The position numbers were made by a program, and so were the translations under genes. Shown here piece after piece: positions 18,888 through 30,800 of a stretch of DNA of 64,000 nucleotides (position 1 is the first letter of the stretch; each line of letters opens with the position of its first letter). Origin of the DNA: Myxocyprinus asiaticus (lineage: Eukaryota; Chordata; Actinopteri; Cypriniformes; Catostomidae); assembly GCF_019703515.2 (NCBI RefSeq), contig NC_059356.1:28019914-28083913 (forward strand). Direction: 5' to 3'. The notes under the pieces are model-generated. The model was given only the letters and a program-made list of their open reading frames with translations. It was not told the DNA's origin and ran no database searches.

Positions 18888-18889
<2 letters not shown>

Positions 18890-19654
18890 TCTCTGCCTTC
18901 AGAGAACAACAGAGTGCGTTTAATCTTTAGCCTATACATCCAAGGTAATATGAATCGGGTAGATATTTACCTCTTGTTGTTACTGTAAATAAGTGAAATA
19001 ATACAGACCTATGGCTGACTGAAACAACAGCAGCCTTTACTGTTTTGTAACTGTCTGCTGCATGTCTTGGCTGTTTGATCATATTTATTATAATTATATA
19101 TAACTATCTCTTGCACATTTGTACTTGTGTTGAATGAAAATATAGTGAACTTTGAATGTACAACACACATTCTGTTCCTAATTGTTCACATCAGACTGGA
19201 TTGCTTGAGTTAGCATGCCATCTCGCTTTTTAATATTTTTTATCAAAATTCTTGATAGTCTAACCTCATATGTAGATTTGTAGACTACTGATGATTTGTC
19301 AGTGTCTTATTTATTGTTTATTTTTAGGCAGACCACGTAACCTTCATGATAATACAAATCTGGGCTCCATCTATTTACTTTACAGAAGTGTTCTGTAATA
19401 TGTGCATTTGCATTGTACACTTTAATAAAATTAGACAGTATTCCATTATAGTTTCTTTTTTTGTTTTGCATGTAATGCATGCGTGAAAGATCAAAAGTGA
19501 TCATTACATGAGTCATTTAACCTGAAATGTCAGTCTTTTTCTTCCTCAGATTTTCTAAGTTTTAACACACACACACACGTTGGTTTAGCTATCCTTATGA
19601 GGATCCTCCATAGACATAATGATTTTTATACTGTACAAACTATCGATTCTATCC

Positions 19655-19690
19655 CCTAACCCTAACCCTACCCCTAAACCTAACCCTTAC
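19655..19690. repeat. Short telomere-like CCCTAA tract
   Basis: CCCTAACCCTAACCCTACCC and degenerate neighbours occur just inside a fish repeat flanked by (AC)n tracts at 19566 and 19869. The tract is too short and embedded to suggest a former chromosome end. Confidence 0.6.
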
Positions 19691-19865
19691 AAAACACTTT
19701 CTGCATTTTTACATTTTCAATAAAACATTGTTCAGTATGTTTTTTAAGTGATTTAAATTATAGGGACACTAGAAATGTCCTCATAAACCACATTTATAGC
19801 ATAATACCCTTGTAATTACCAGTTTGTAACCTTAAAAAAATTTCCTTGTAAACCACTTAAACCTG

Positions 19866-19905
<40 letters not shown>

Positions 19906-21888
19906 ATATTAATAATAATACAGAGGCCTATAAAGTATTCTTTGTCATTTCCTGTAGTTATTATTAATCAAGTATTATTATATTAATTTCCTATACACTC
20001 AATTCGTGCATATACCAAAAATAAAAAATAAAAAAATAATTCACGGTAATGCATGAGCATATTGACCTATTACATGTGACATCACTGTATGATCATGCTG
20101 CCTTTGTGACCAAAATTCCATTTACTTTCAGACAGTGTGCTACGCGGGATGCGACAAAAGCCAGCATACTGCTATTTACTTACCAGAGCCAACATTTTAT
20201 TTTTCTTTCATTAAAGTTTTATCTTTCAAGTGACACGGCTTCATTTCACCCAAGTCAAGCAGCGATGAAGGGGGAGAACAGAAATATAACACATATGTTT
20301 CTGCTTTATTTACACATTTCAGTTATCTGTGTATCAAATACAGTATATACACTACCGTTCAAAAGTTTAGGGTCACTTACTCATTCTTTGTTTTTATTAT
20401 TATTATTATTATTATTATATATTTTTTTCTTCACATTTTAGAATAATATTAGTTCCCATCTATATGCTGGGCATTTATTGGCTGCTTATCTTTATTATTT
20501 GGTCCAAGTCACAAATTTCAAAAACTTTAAAATATTTTTTATTTTTTTTTTTTATTTTAGTTTTGTAATTAAATAAATTAATATGCTGGCACAATTATAT
20601 TTTTGTCTACAAAACTAATTTCAAATATTTAAGCATACGCCTTCAGATCAAAAGATTTATAAGATCATGGGAAACATTTCGGTCAAGTGTTTCAAAACTT
20701 TTGACCTGTAGTGTGTTCATATGTTCATTCATGTATAGTCATAACACCCAGACTATGGTATGTCTATGATTGTAACACATTATAATAATAATAAAAAAAA
20801 AGCACTATAATGTCAATTGACCTTATATTTTTTATGTGTATATACTAATGTTGGTCAATAAACAACACATAAGATTATGAAGCACAGACTTTATTCCCAC
20901 CGCCAGACTACAATGTAAACATTAGTCATAAACACTGCCTCGGTTGCTTTCGCTTTTCGTGTGTTCTTCATGAGTTAAAAGCAGCTCTTACATTCATACA
21001 GACGTGATCATCACATACATTTTGTAATTAATCAGACCACAAAACAACAAACTTCTGAATGAGAGATGTTTACTGTGATGTAGGCTACTGCTGAGATTGG
21101 CCGGTGTTATGGATCAACTGGGGATCGTGTTAATTTTAATGGCCTTTTCAGCAGATTAGTTCAATGTGAATTGCCAAGGAGCAAAGAAAAGACATTATTA
21201 AAAATTTAGGCTAAATATATTTACTGCTATATATGTATAATATACTGTATATATTCATGAATTCATTTACAATGACTTTTGAGCTGTTTCCATCGCTTTG
21301 CGACTGTCCAAGAGAGAGATGGATTACATCGACGCTCGTTTGCTCTTCTTTGCATTCCCGGATATCATCCAAGAATTTTGCCACCTGAATTTTTCAACCC
21401 ATATTTAACAATCTGAATATTGAGACCTGAATTTCACGACCCAAATCCGCCACTTGAATAATAAAAACTTGAAATTCACAACCTAAATTTTTCATCAAAT
21501 TACAACCAGTCTTTTTTTCAAGATCATGAATTCGGAGGCTTTTTCAGGTTCTGGTGATATAAAAATGACACCATACCTGACTACTGAACTAGGGAGCTGA
21601 TTGAGATGCACTCTTAGTTTCTGCCATCACTAATGTAAACACAGAGACGGTGCGCAACAGCGAAATGCTTCCATGTAGCGCATGCTCATAAAGTAACAAC
21701 GTTCCCCACCCCCCTCCAAAAAATACATAAATGTGAATTTTTTTTATATTTTCATGATTATACAAATAGCCATAAATTAAACAACATAATTTCCAATACA
21801 TACAATATGCAGATACAGATGATACCCCAAACATCCATGACATACATTTTTATGCCTCATACAATAACCGTTTTATGTCATACAGCAG

Positions 21889-22157
21889 ATTGTACGTTAA
21901 GATTGGTCAATGGATCTGATCTGAGCTGTGGGAGAGTGAATATTCTTCATGATGGCAAATGGGGAACAGTGTGTGTTGATAATGTGGCACAGCCATCAGT
22001 GCACCTCATAGTGCTGCCTTTGGTCAAGGCAGTGGAACAGTCTGGCTGGATAATGTTGGATGTTCTGGAAGTGAGAGCGGACTTACACTGTGCTCACACA
22101 GAGAACTAGGAACACATGACTGTCATAATGGGAAAGATGCTGGTGTTGTATGTTTAA
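21889..22157 (+). pseudogene. Broken SRCR exon (third receptor copy)
   Basis: The exon and both flanks are homologous to gene B SRCR2 (12401..12712), including about 150 bases of upstream intron. Relative to that exon it has a 3-nt insertion and a 46-nt deletion after the GTVC cysteine. The net shift of 43 nt destroys the frame and removes the segment carrying two cysteines. A possible donor (AGTAGG context) remains. No transmembrane or tail exon follows before NBR1, so it is an orphan pseudo-exon. Confidence 0.85.
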
Positions 22158-22164
22158 GTAGGCA

Positions 22165-23335
22165 GAATTTTCCATTATATCAAGCATTTTAAACGTTATT
22201 TTGGGGGAAAATAGTTCATTATAATCATTATGGTAATAGTTATAGGAATAAGGAATATTCCTAATTATAGGAATAAGGCTATCCTAGACTTTTTAGTTTA
22301 TCGTAAATATGGGAGGTCATAAATCGTATTTCTTCATAAGCCGTTTTTTGCAGCTATGCAGACATGGTCTTTTTAGATAATGGGGAGGAAGTCTTGTGTT
22401 CTGAAAGTTACATTATGCGTTCATAGTGCATCAAACTCTTTTATGTCACAAGAATGAAACATTAATTTGTCGTGATCTAAGTTGCTCGTCACATTTTATA
22501 GTATTTTCTCCTTTCTCTGCCACTCGGGTCACAATAATAGAGTACATTACTGCATCCACTGGTCTACAGCCTCACTGTTTCAGAACAGCTGAGCAGCCAC
22601 TCGAGGAAGGAACAACCACTGTAGAGCCAGTTGCAGAATCACAAAAAAAGTGACTATGAAGAGTTTTTTTCTGGTAACAACAGTCATTTTCAGAGAAGAC
22701 CGGAGTGAAGTGTATGCTACTGCCTACTTCCTCTAGTCATACTGCTAGATCAGCAGTGCATTTACACTATTAACATGTTCAACAATGGGCTAATCTTGAT
22801 GTAAGAATTTGTTATTTTGATTTAATGATATTGATGCTCTTATATTTTACTTTTGCTAACAGAATGGAAAGGTATGAACTCTCTATCTGTTTATTTGATT
22901 ATGTTTGTCTCAATTCACCCTGTTTTGTGAGTCTGTCACGTAAATCTTCCTGTATTTGTTTAAGTGATATTCTCCCCTCTGGTTTGGGAGCTGACATGGT
23001 TTGTCTTTTCAAACATATACTGTAGATCATGGCTTATTTTGAGCATTTCCTGTTTTAAAAACTTGAACCACTTCTTGTGGTTTAACAGTTTTTCTCGTGC
23101 TATATGATCACTCCACACTGCAGGGGACTTCTCCTTTTCTCCTTTGCAGTAGAGAGTAAATAATTAGGCTTTTTGCAGTTCATTTGTGAAAACAATATAA
23201 ACCATCCAATGTCAAGTGTAGTATGAATGTTTGATTTCACACTAGTCACACCATTTAATATGATTTTTACTTGTGAAATTGTGTTGAAATTAACTGTAAC
23301 TTTTTTTTTTTAAGAAACATGGCACACTCAAAACT
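22165..23335. other. Spacer between the receptor cluster and NBR1
   Basis: About 1.2 kb with no recognised exon. Short open frames (for example 22426-22653) show no domain and no convincing splice pair. Confidence 0.4.
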
Positions 23336-23348
23336 ATTATTTAGGATA

Positions 23349-23354
23349 TTTATT
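23349..23354 (-). promoter_or_regulatory. nbr1: Candidate polyadenylation signal of NBR1
   Basis: AATAAA on the minus strand lies about 1.46 kb downstream of the NBR1 stop codon. The region between (23355-24816) is AT-rich, has no other gene, and is taken as the 3' UTR. Confidence 0.4.
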
Positions 23355-24816
23355 ACAGACAGATGTGTACATTAGATACACGCTCATGAAATAACACAAG
23401 AAGATGAATGCTCCATTCAGCAATCAACCACAGCGTGAGGTGTATTTGCTATGGAATATGTTTAAGAATCACGACAGTTCAACCTAAAACCTCTACTGAC
23501 CCCTGCAAGCTCCAAGACCAAACTACAGCTTTCCTATGGAAGAAGTAAAGTACAGGCTAAAACATATAGATGAACCCTATGGAAAACAAGCAGGTGAATG
23601 TTAAATTATGGAAGTACCACTTGTTCATCCAGTTTACAAAGTATCCATACACACTTTATGAAAAATGCTATCTTCATTGATGAAGCAAATTAGGAAATGC
23701 TGAATGTTTTACAGGGAATGATTTCACATTTTAGATATTAGGTAGTTTCAAAATCTCCCACTGAAGAAAAGCTTTGAGATACATTCTTCATTATACTAAA
23801 TACAAGAGCTATTTAATTATCAAAATATATATAATTTGCATGATTTAATTTTCTGGTTTGGAATGCACAACATGTATTTTTTTTTAACTATATGTCTCAC
23901 CATTTTCATTCAAATTGATGTTGAATATATTTCATGATTGCCTAAGTTGTCCTTAATCATTCGAAGCATAAATTAAACGTCACACTGTCCATTGCAGTCG
24001 CATTTAAACTATTCAAATGCAATGCTGCTTCAACACATGACCTTTTGAGACAATAGACATAAATGCAACGCATTCACTAAGTGCAATATGTGCCCTAATT
24101 CGTGGACCATTTAGAAACAAGTCAATAGTCTTCAATATTATATTTCCCACAAATAAGCAAGAAGAGCGCATAAAAACAAAACAAAAACAAAAAAACATAC
24201 ACGCTAAACTTTTTTTTTTTTTTCAGTAAAGAGAAATTTTGTCATCTTGTGTCCATGTTAAGATGACACATGTAATGACTAAGAAGCCTTTCTCTATTCG
24301 GTCTTGGCTGATGATTAACGCGTAGTCTAAACAAAGCCAAATCTATTGCACTTTTCCAATCCTGCTCTTTTCCAGGGAACAGAAACAACTCTCTTAAATG
24401 TTATAAATAACCAGTCACATTGTAGTGCTTTTCATATTAACAAACAACTATTAGAATGATCTGTATTTAAAATACACTATTTCAAATCATCATAACATAA
24501 GTTTTCATTTGAAGCAAGGCATATTTTCAGATTGGAATAATATTGAAATATTAGTGTTTATTACCTACCCATGATCAACTTTGTGATAACATTAATGCCC
24601 ACTAACAACAAACTTCAACAAGCAAAGTTGTAATGGAGATGAACTGGTTCTCTAATGATTATCAATTACACATTGGAGCAGACAGATTAACACACACCAT
24701 CTTTACAACCCAAATGGAAAAATTGAGTCTGTATCATGGAACGAGCTGCTGATTGCACAGAGAAAGAGAAACAGAAATACACAACAGATTTAGAAAGAAA
24801 ATAATATATTTGCATC

Positions 24817-27800
24817 TCAGTAGCGTGTTGTGTACCAGTTGTTGTCAGTCATCTGCACCAGTTCATTTACCACATCCAGCAGGTTGCGGTTGTGTTTCTG
24901 TAGAAGACGCTGATTTAATGCTCGGTCACCAAAGCCCATCTCTACCAGCACAGCCATCATGGCATCATGAGATGCTGCATCTTCTGGGAGCTACACACCC
25001 AATACAAGAATGTTAAACTATTAAGGGCCTGAATTAGATTTGATTAAGAAAATTATGTAACACACTTGTCCAAATGAATATGTGTAAAGCAAAAAAAAAG
25101 TGTAGACTTTGGATTGTCTTGCACTATAGTCACTCATTATTGAATTAGAATTTTAAATGCTGTCTCTGTAGGAAAAAAATTGTTCCACTTTATATTTGGT
25201 GTCTTTAACTACTACATACTTAAAAAGTTGATACAATGTACTTATTATGTACATTCGTGTTGTTGCATTGCACTTACATTTAAAGAACCTGCATTTAATT
25301 ACATTTGTAGTTACACTGTTAACTTACCCATAACACCCTGTCTACACCTGGTGCGTCCGCTGACACAATGCAATGGCTTGAGGCCGTCTATAATGGACGC
25401 ATCGACACAAACGTTCTAAACGCTTAATTTGTGTAGTAGCGCCAGCGCTTGTTTATTGTCAGCGCAATGGACACACCACAACCGAAGCTTCCAGTGTAGA
25501 CAGCATCATTCGTTATAAAGGGGTTCTATTGCTTTTGATGCGACACGACGCTCCGCTCGCGTCCGGTGTAGACAGGGTGTAACTCTAAATCTAACACTAC
25601 CCCTACTCCTAAACCTATCCATACCTCAAACTCAGTAGCAGAAAATGTGAATCTTGTGAGAATTTTGCAGAACAACATGTAGTTACACAGTAAATACATT
25701 GTATTGTAATGTTAGTAGTACATAGTAGTTAAAGACACATAATATAAAGTGTGACCAAAAAAGTACTTCTGTAGTGACGCAATCATAATACCAATAACCA
25801 GTCATAACACATACAAAGGAAGGACAACATTTTAAATATACAGTATGTATTCGAATTTTCAGCATTAAAAATAAAGAGTGACTCTGTCTGTATGTCTCCC
25901 CCATAACTTAGATGTCATGTGCATACAAGATACTCCCTGTTTACAAATACTACTTCTCCAGCTGAGTTACTGTTAAAACCAGGTGAAATGCTAAAACAAC
26001 ATAAACGCTCACCTTCTCAGAACCAGTTTGCCCAGTAAAAAGAGCTTTATAGGCAGATGCTGCCACAGACAGGGCACCTTTCACCAATCCACCTGTGATG
26101 CTATTAGCCCTGAAGAAGGACAGAAATGAGACCATGAGAATGAGAGTATTAGAAAGAAAAGCAAACAATGCAATAACACTGACATAATGAGGAAGATTTC
26201 TAGATTTCCTCTATTTCTAGAGGAGGACCATACTTAAGGCTACATTAAACTTAGCATTATACAGCGGCTACAGTGGTTGTGTGAAGTGTGACTTACCTGA
26301 GCTCTTCTGTTTCAGACTTCGCAGATATAGATGAGTTCTCAGGGTCAGACTGATTGGGCTCAGAATCTATTAAAAGAAAATGCAGATCAACTCCGAAGCA
26401 TGACTTTGTGTGTCTGTGTGTGTGTGTGTGTATGTGTGTTCATAAACGGATATTTCCTGTTCTAAATTCTGACTGGATAAGCCACGATTGAAGCTTTTGT
26501 AAAGTAGATGATATATGCGCACCAGTTGAAATCAACATTAATTTGCAGAGCCTGCAGTTACGTTAATGCACAAAATTACTTATATAGGAATTGTTTATTG
26601 TGATAATTATTATTAATACATTTAAATGATGGTGTGTGTAATCTTTTCATTGTTAAAATGCATTCTACCATACCAGCTTAATATGCAGATAAAAATACAA
26701 GTAAGCTATCCATAGATTGATTTCCATGAAAAGTGTAAACACTGTGGCTTTGTGGCACTATCAACATATTGCTCTTTTTGTCTCAGCATCCCAAAAAGCC
26801 TGACATGGAAACGTTGGCTCAACCAATGGCTTGAGTTTGGGGTGGGACTATTAGTTCAACCGAACAATGGCAGATGGGGGGCGTGTTTGACAAACGCTCA
26901 TTATTTTTGCAATTCTGTTTGTTGATGTTAGTGGTGCAGAAATGACACACTTCACCTTTAATTAAAATAATTGTTGTATATTGCTTTAATATATCATGGT
27001 GTTTCCTCCCACCTCTCTCTTTGACTCCTGGCTCTCCTGGATCACTCCCCTCCTGCTCTTCTGCTCCATTCTCTGTCTGCTCTTGTGTCTCTGTGCTGGA
27101 TGAATACATTTCACATCAATAAGAAATAAGATCAGGTCATTTTGCTATAAACCATAGGTTGTTGTTAAAGAATTCAGGCAGTGATTAGTATGTGAAGGAA
27201 TGTTTGCAATGTTTACATGCAGTAAAGCTGGCATGTATTCCACAAGTGATGATCCATGTTATCCCTGCATGATTTGGGAATGTTCCATAGAGCATCTTGT
27301 GTGCTTTAAAGGGATAGTTCACCCAAAAATGAAAATTCTCTCATCATTTACTCACCTTCATGCTATCCCAGATGAGTATGACTTTCTTCTGCAGAACACA
27401 AGATTTTTAGAAGAATATTTCAGCTCTGTGGGTCCATACAATGCAAGTGAATGGTGACCAGAATATTAAGGGTCCAAAAGGGACATAAAGGCAGCATAAA
27501 AGTAATCCATAAATATCCAGTGGTTAAATCCATGTCTTCAGAAGCGATTTGATAGGTGTGGGAAAGAACAGATCAATATTAAAGTTGTTTTTTTTACTGT
27601 AATTCTACACTTTCACATACAGCCACCTACTGGTTGGAGCTGGTCAAAGGTGAAGATTTACAGTAAAAAAGGACTTATTATAAATATTGATCTGTTTCCT
27701 AACCTCACCCATCATATCACTTCTGAAGACATGCATTTAACCACGTGACTCTTATGGATTATGTTTAAGCTGCCTTTGTGCTTTTGGACCTTCTGAGTTC

Positions 27801-30800
27801 TGGTCACCATTCACTTGCATTGTATGGACCTACAAAGCTAAATTGTTCTTCTAAAAATCTTAATTTGTATTCAGCAGAAGAAAGAAAGTCATACACATCT
27901 GGGATTGCATGGGGGTGAATAAATGATGAGAACTTTTTGGGTGAACTATCCCTTTAATTAAAGCAAGAAAATATGATCTTTTGTACAAAGGAGTAGTGAC
28001 CTAGAAATACTGCAGAATCTCAAATAATTCTCAATCATTTTACGTCATACCGTTCCTTTATTTAAAAAAAATAATAATAATCTAAATCCTATAAGGTTTA
28101 TCTACTATCTTTAATGTGGTATCAAACTTTTGGACCCCAATGTATAATTGCTCACATGCCCACTGTATACTCACCAGGATTTAACTGAGGGCCGGGGTGC
28201 CACTACAATCACAGGAGTTAGTGGTACAGTGTCCAGAGTCTGTGAGGCACAAAGCATGTCATTAGCATCTGCAGTAGCGGCAGTGGGGCTCTGGATCTCT
28301 GCAGTCTCCACTGATTCCAGTTTGTCCCCCTCCACCGATCCCTCTACAAGCTCTTCTTCGGGCTGGGACAGGGCTGAGCTGTACATGGACTCCCCTAGAG
28401 GACGGGTGGTGTCAAAGCAGTCAGGCAGTATGATGATGTAGTCTTCGGAGGACGCAGATGAGGTCCTACTGCGGGTTTCTTTAGCTGCTACGACATTCTT
28501 CACTTCCACTTTCTTATCAACTTCCTCCCCTGCTTCCTGTACTTGATCCCCACCTGCAGGTTCCACTAGGATTTGCTCAATGTCAGACTCATGACATTCA
28601 TCTGATTATAAGAAAAATCATTGGAAAGACTATTAAATTTGTGATTGGTAATAATTACAAGTCAATTAAAACATTTGAAATTCACAAGATAACAAAAGAT
28701 TACATAATATGGCTGATTAAGTAACAGTCAGAAAACGAAGACTATTACCTAGTTTCAACAACCTATGCTTCTTTTAAAATAATACAAAATGAACAATACT
28801 GTGTGCATTAGTAAAATCATCAAGAGGGCAGATAATGCGCTCTGCCAACACAGGATTCAGCGACACAAAGATAGCGGTCTGACAAGTGACCGATTATCTT
28901 GTAGCACTTTTCATTTTCTTTCCACAATAAAAGTGATCCTACCTGTGCTAATCATCTCTGTTGGAACTGTCAGTAGGGGAGCAGGAGTGGATATCTCAGC
29001 TGTCTCTGTCTGGGGTGGAGCAGGGGCAGAGACTCCTGCTGTCTCTACTCTGAGTGGGGCTGGAGCAGATATTACCCCTGTTTCAGGAACTTTCTCCGCT
29101 TTCCTCTCACAAAGAGACACCGAACCTTGGGGTGCTGGGCGTACCACTGAAAGATGGCAGTAGTTATGTAAATTTAATCTTTACCCACTTTCAATGGAAA
29201 GTACTGCTAAAAATTCATTAACAAAAACCACATAAACCTTTAGCGGGGCATCTCCAACAAAGTGTACCATGTTCTGCAGCTCCACAAAGGGTGAGTGAGC
29301 GGATCACAGACGGACTCACAAACTGAGGTCCAATGATGCTCTCCTCTCCTTTCTCTTGAGCTGGAACTCCCTCTAATTCTGTCCCCTGGGCCACATCTGT
29401 GACAATGGCATTAGAAAATGTACAGAATAGCTGGTAGCTACATAATCACTGACAGTAATATACCAACAATAAGGTTGAAATTTAATGCTTTACAAATATT
29501 TGGGCAACAAGTTTACCCAAGATGTTGCTGACTCCTTGTGCTTCCATTTCTTCTTGGATCAGCCCCAATGTTGCTTTCTCCTGAAGAGGTCCATCATGGG
29601 GCAGAGGTGATATGCATGGAGTAATGTCTTTATACATACAAAGAAAAAGGGAGGATCAGTGAAGACAACCACTAGCTTGACGTCAAATCAAAGGCCGAAC
29701 CTGAAGTCTGCAGTATATTATTAAAACCTCATGAAATCACTTGAAAATTGTCTCTCTTTTTTTAATAGCAATAGGCTTTAGTTATGTCACAGCAATGTAC
29801 CATGATTTGTTTGTTGGTTAAGGGAGGTTTTGGGGGAGGGACATTCTCATTTAAGGGTGTTTCACATCTGGCTTGTTTGGAGCATTTGTTTCAGACCTGA
29901 TGCATTTTCTTAGTTCGGTTCGTTTAGGCATATATGAACACGGCAATCACACTCAAGTCCACACCATTGAACGAGGAGGTCTCAGACCGATTGCAAATGA
30001 ACTCTGGAGCGATTCGCTTGTGGTGAGAATGCAATTGAACCAATAGACCAACGAACCAAACAATATCCCAATAAAAGCTGTGAACATATGAACATACCTG
30101 ATGGATCTTTGGAGAAGACATCTGTAGGTCAGCTCATCACTGTAATTCATCATCAAAACAGAGATATAGCTTTTGGCAATTATATTAGATATAATTGTAT
30201 CATTTCTAAGGTAATTTTATCATGATTGCTTCTCTTTTTTGGATAACAGGTGGCAGAAAAGAAGTAGGTTGACGTTAGCAACTTTTTGACAGATAAAAAT
30301 TAATTTTGTACGTGGGTTCACTCTTTCTGCTGTGTATGTGTCTGTGAGAGAGAGGGAGAGCTCTGTGACTGCGAGAAAATACACTTTTAAAGGGGTCATG
30401 ACATGAGGAATCAAATTTTCCTTGATCTTTTGACATCCTTAATAGACAGAGCATTTATTTAAACCAGCCATTTGGAATTTGTGGAACTTATGATGTCACA
30501 AGGACCAAATACATCTGCATATGACTGCCTCTTCAGCAAGACATCAACGTCTATTTTTCGTCATTGCACTCTTGGCCCCAACCACTGGAGTTCAGACAGT
30601 CAGTCACAGATGAAGAGGACAGAGATGGGCCTGCCATGGGAGATTCAGCTTCAGCAAAGGAGACTTGCACAGGACACCTTTATGTGCGGGATCGGGATTT
30701 AAATGTTTTTCTACATAAACCTGGACTAGATTAACGGCTTTGATTGTTATCATACATTTTAAAAGACGCAATGTCATGTTATAACCCTAAAAATTAGACC

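Larger units (their letters stand above)
18175..21576. mobile_element. 3.4-kb element with long terminal inverted repeats
   Basis: Arm 1 (about 18175-18535) and arm 2 (about 21272-21576) are inverted copies. Both share GGATGATATCCGGGAATGCA and GACAGTCGCAAAGCGATGGA, with nearly identical sequence around them. The outer parts are more diverged, and arm 1 has an extra about 50-base stretch. The interior is AT-rich with (TA)n, (AC)n, (TTA)n and CCCTAA-like tracts, and no transposase was recognised. It behaves like a foldback or long-TIR nonautonomous transposon. The superfamily is unknown. Confidence 0.75.

Noticed and set aside
19655..19690. Interstitial telomere or fusion scar
   Set aside because: Very short degenerate CCCTAA inside a dispersed fish repeat; no flanking array.
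20049..20441. 130-codon open frame inside the long-TIR element
   Set aside because: Low-complexity C-terminus from (TTA)n, no domain, no transposase motif.
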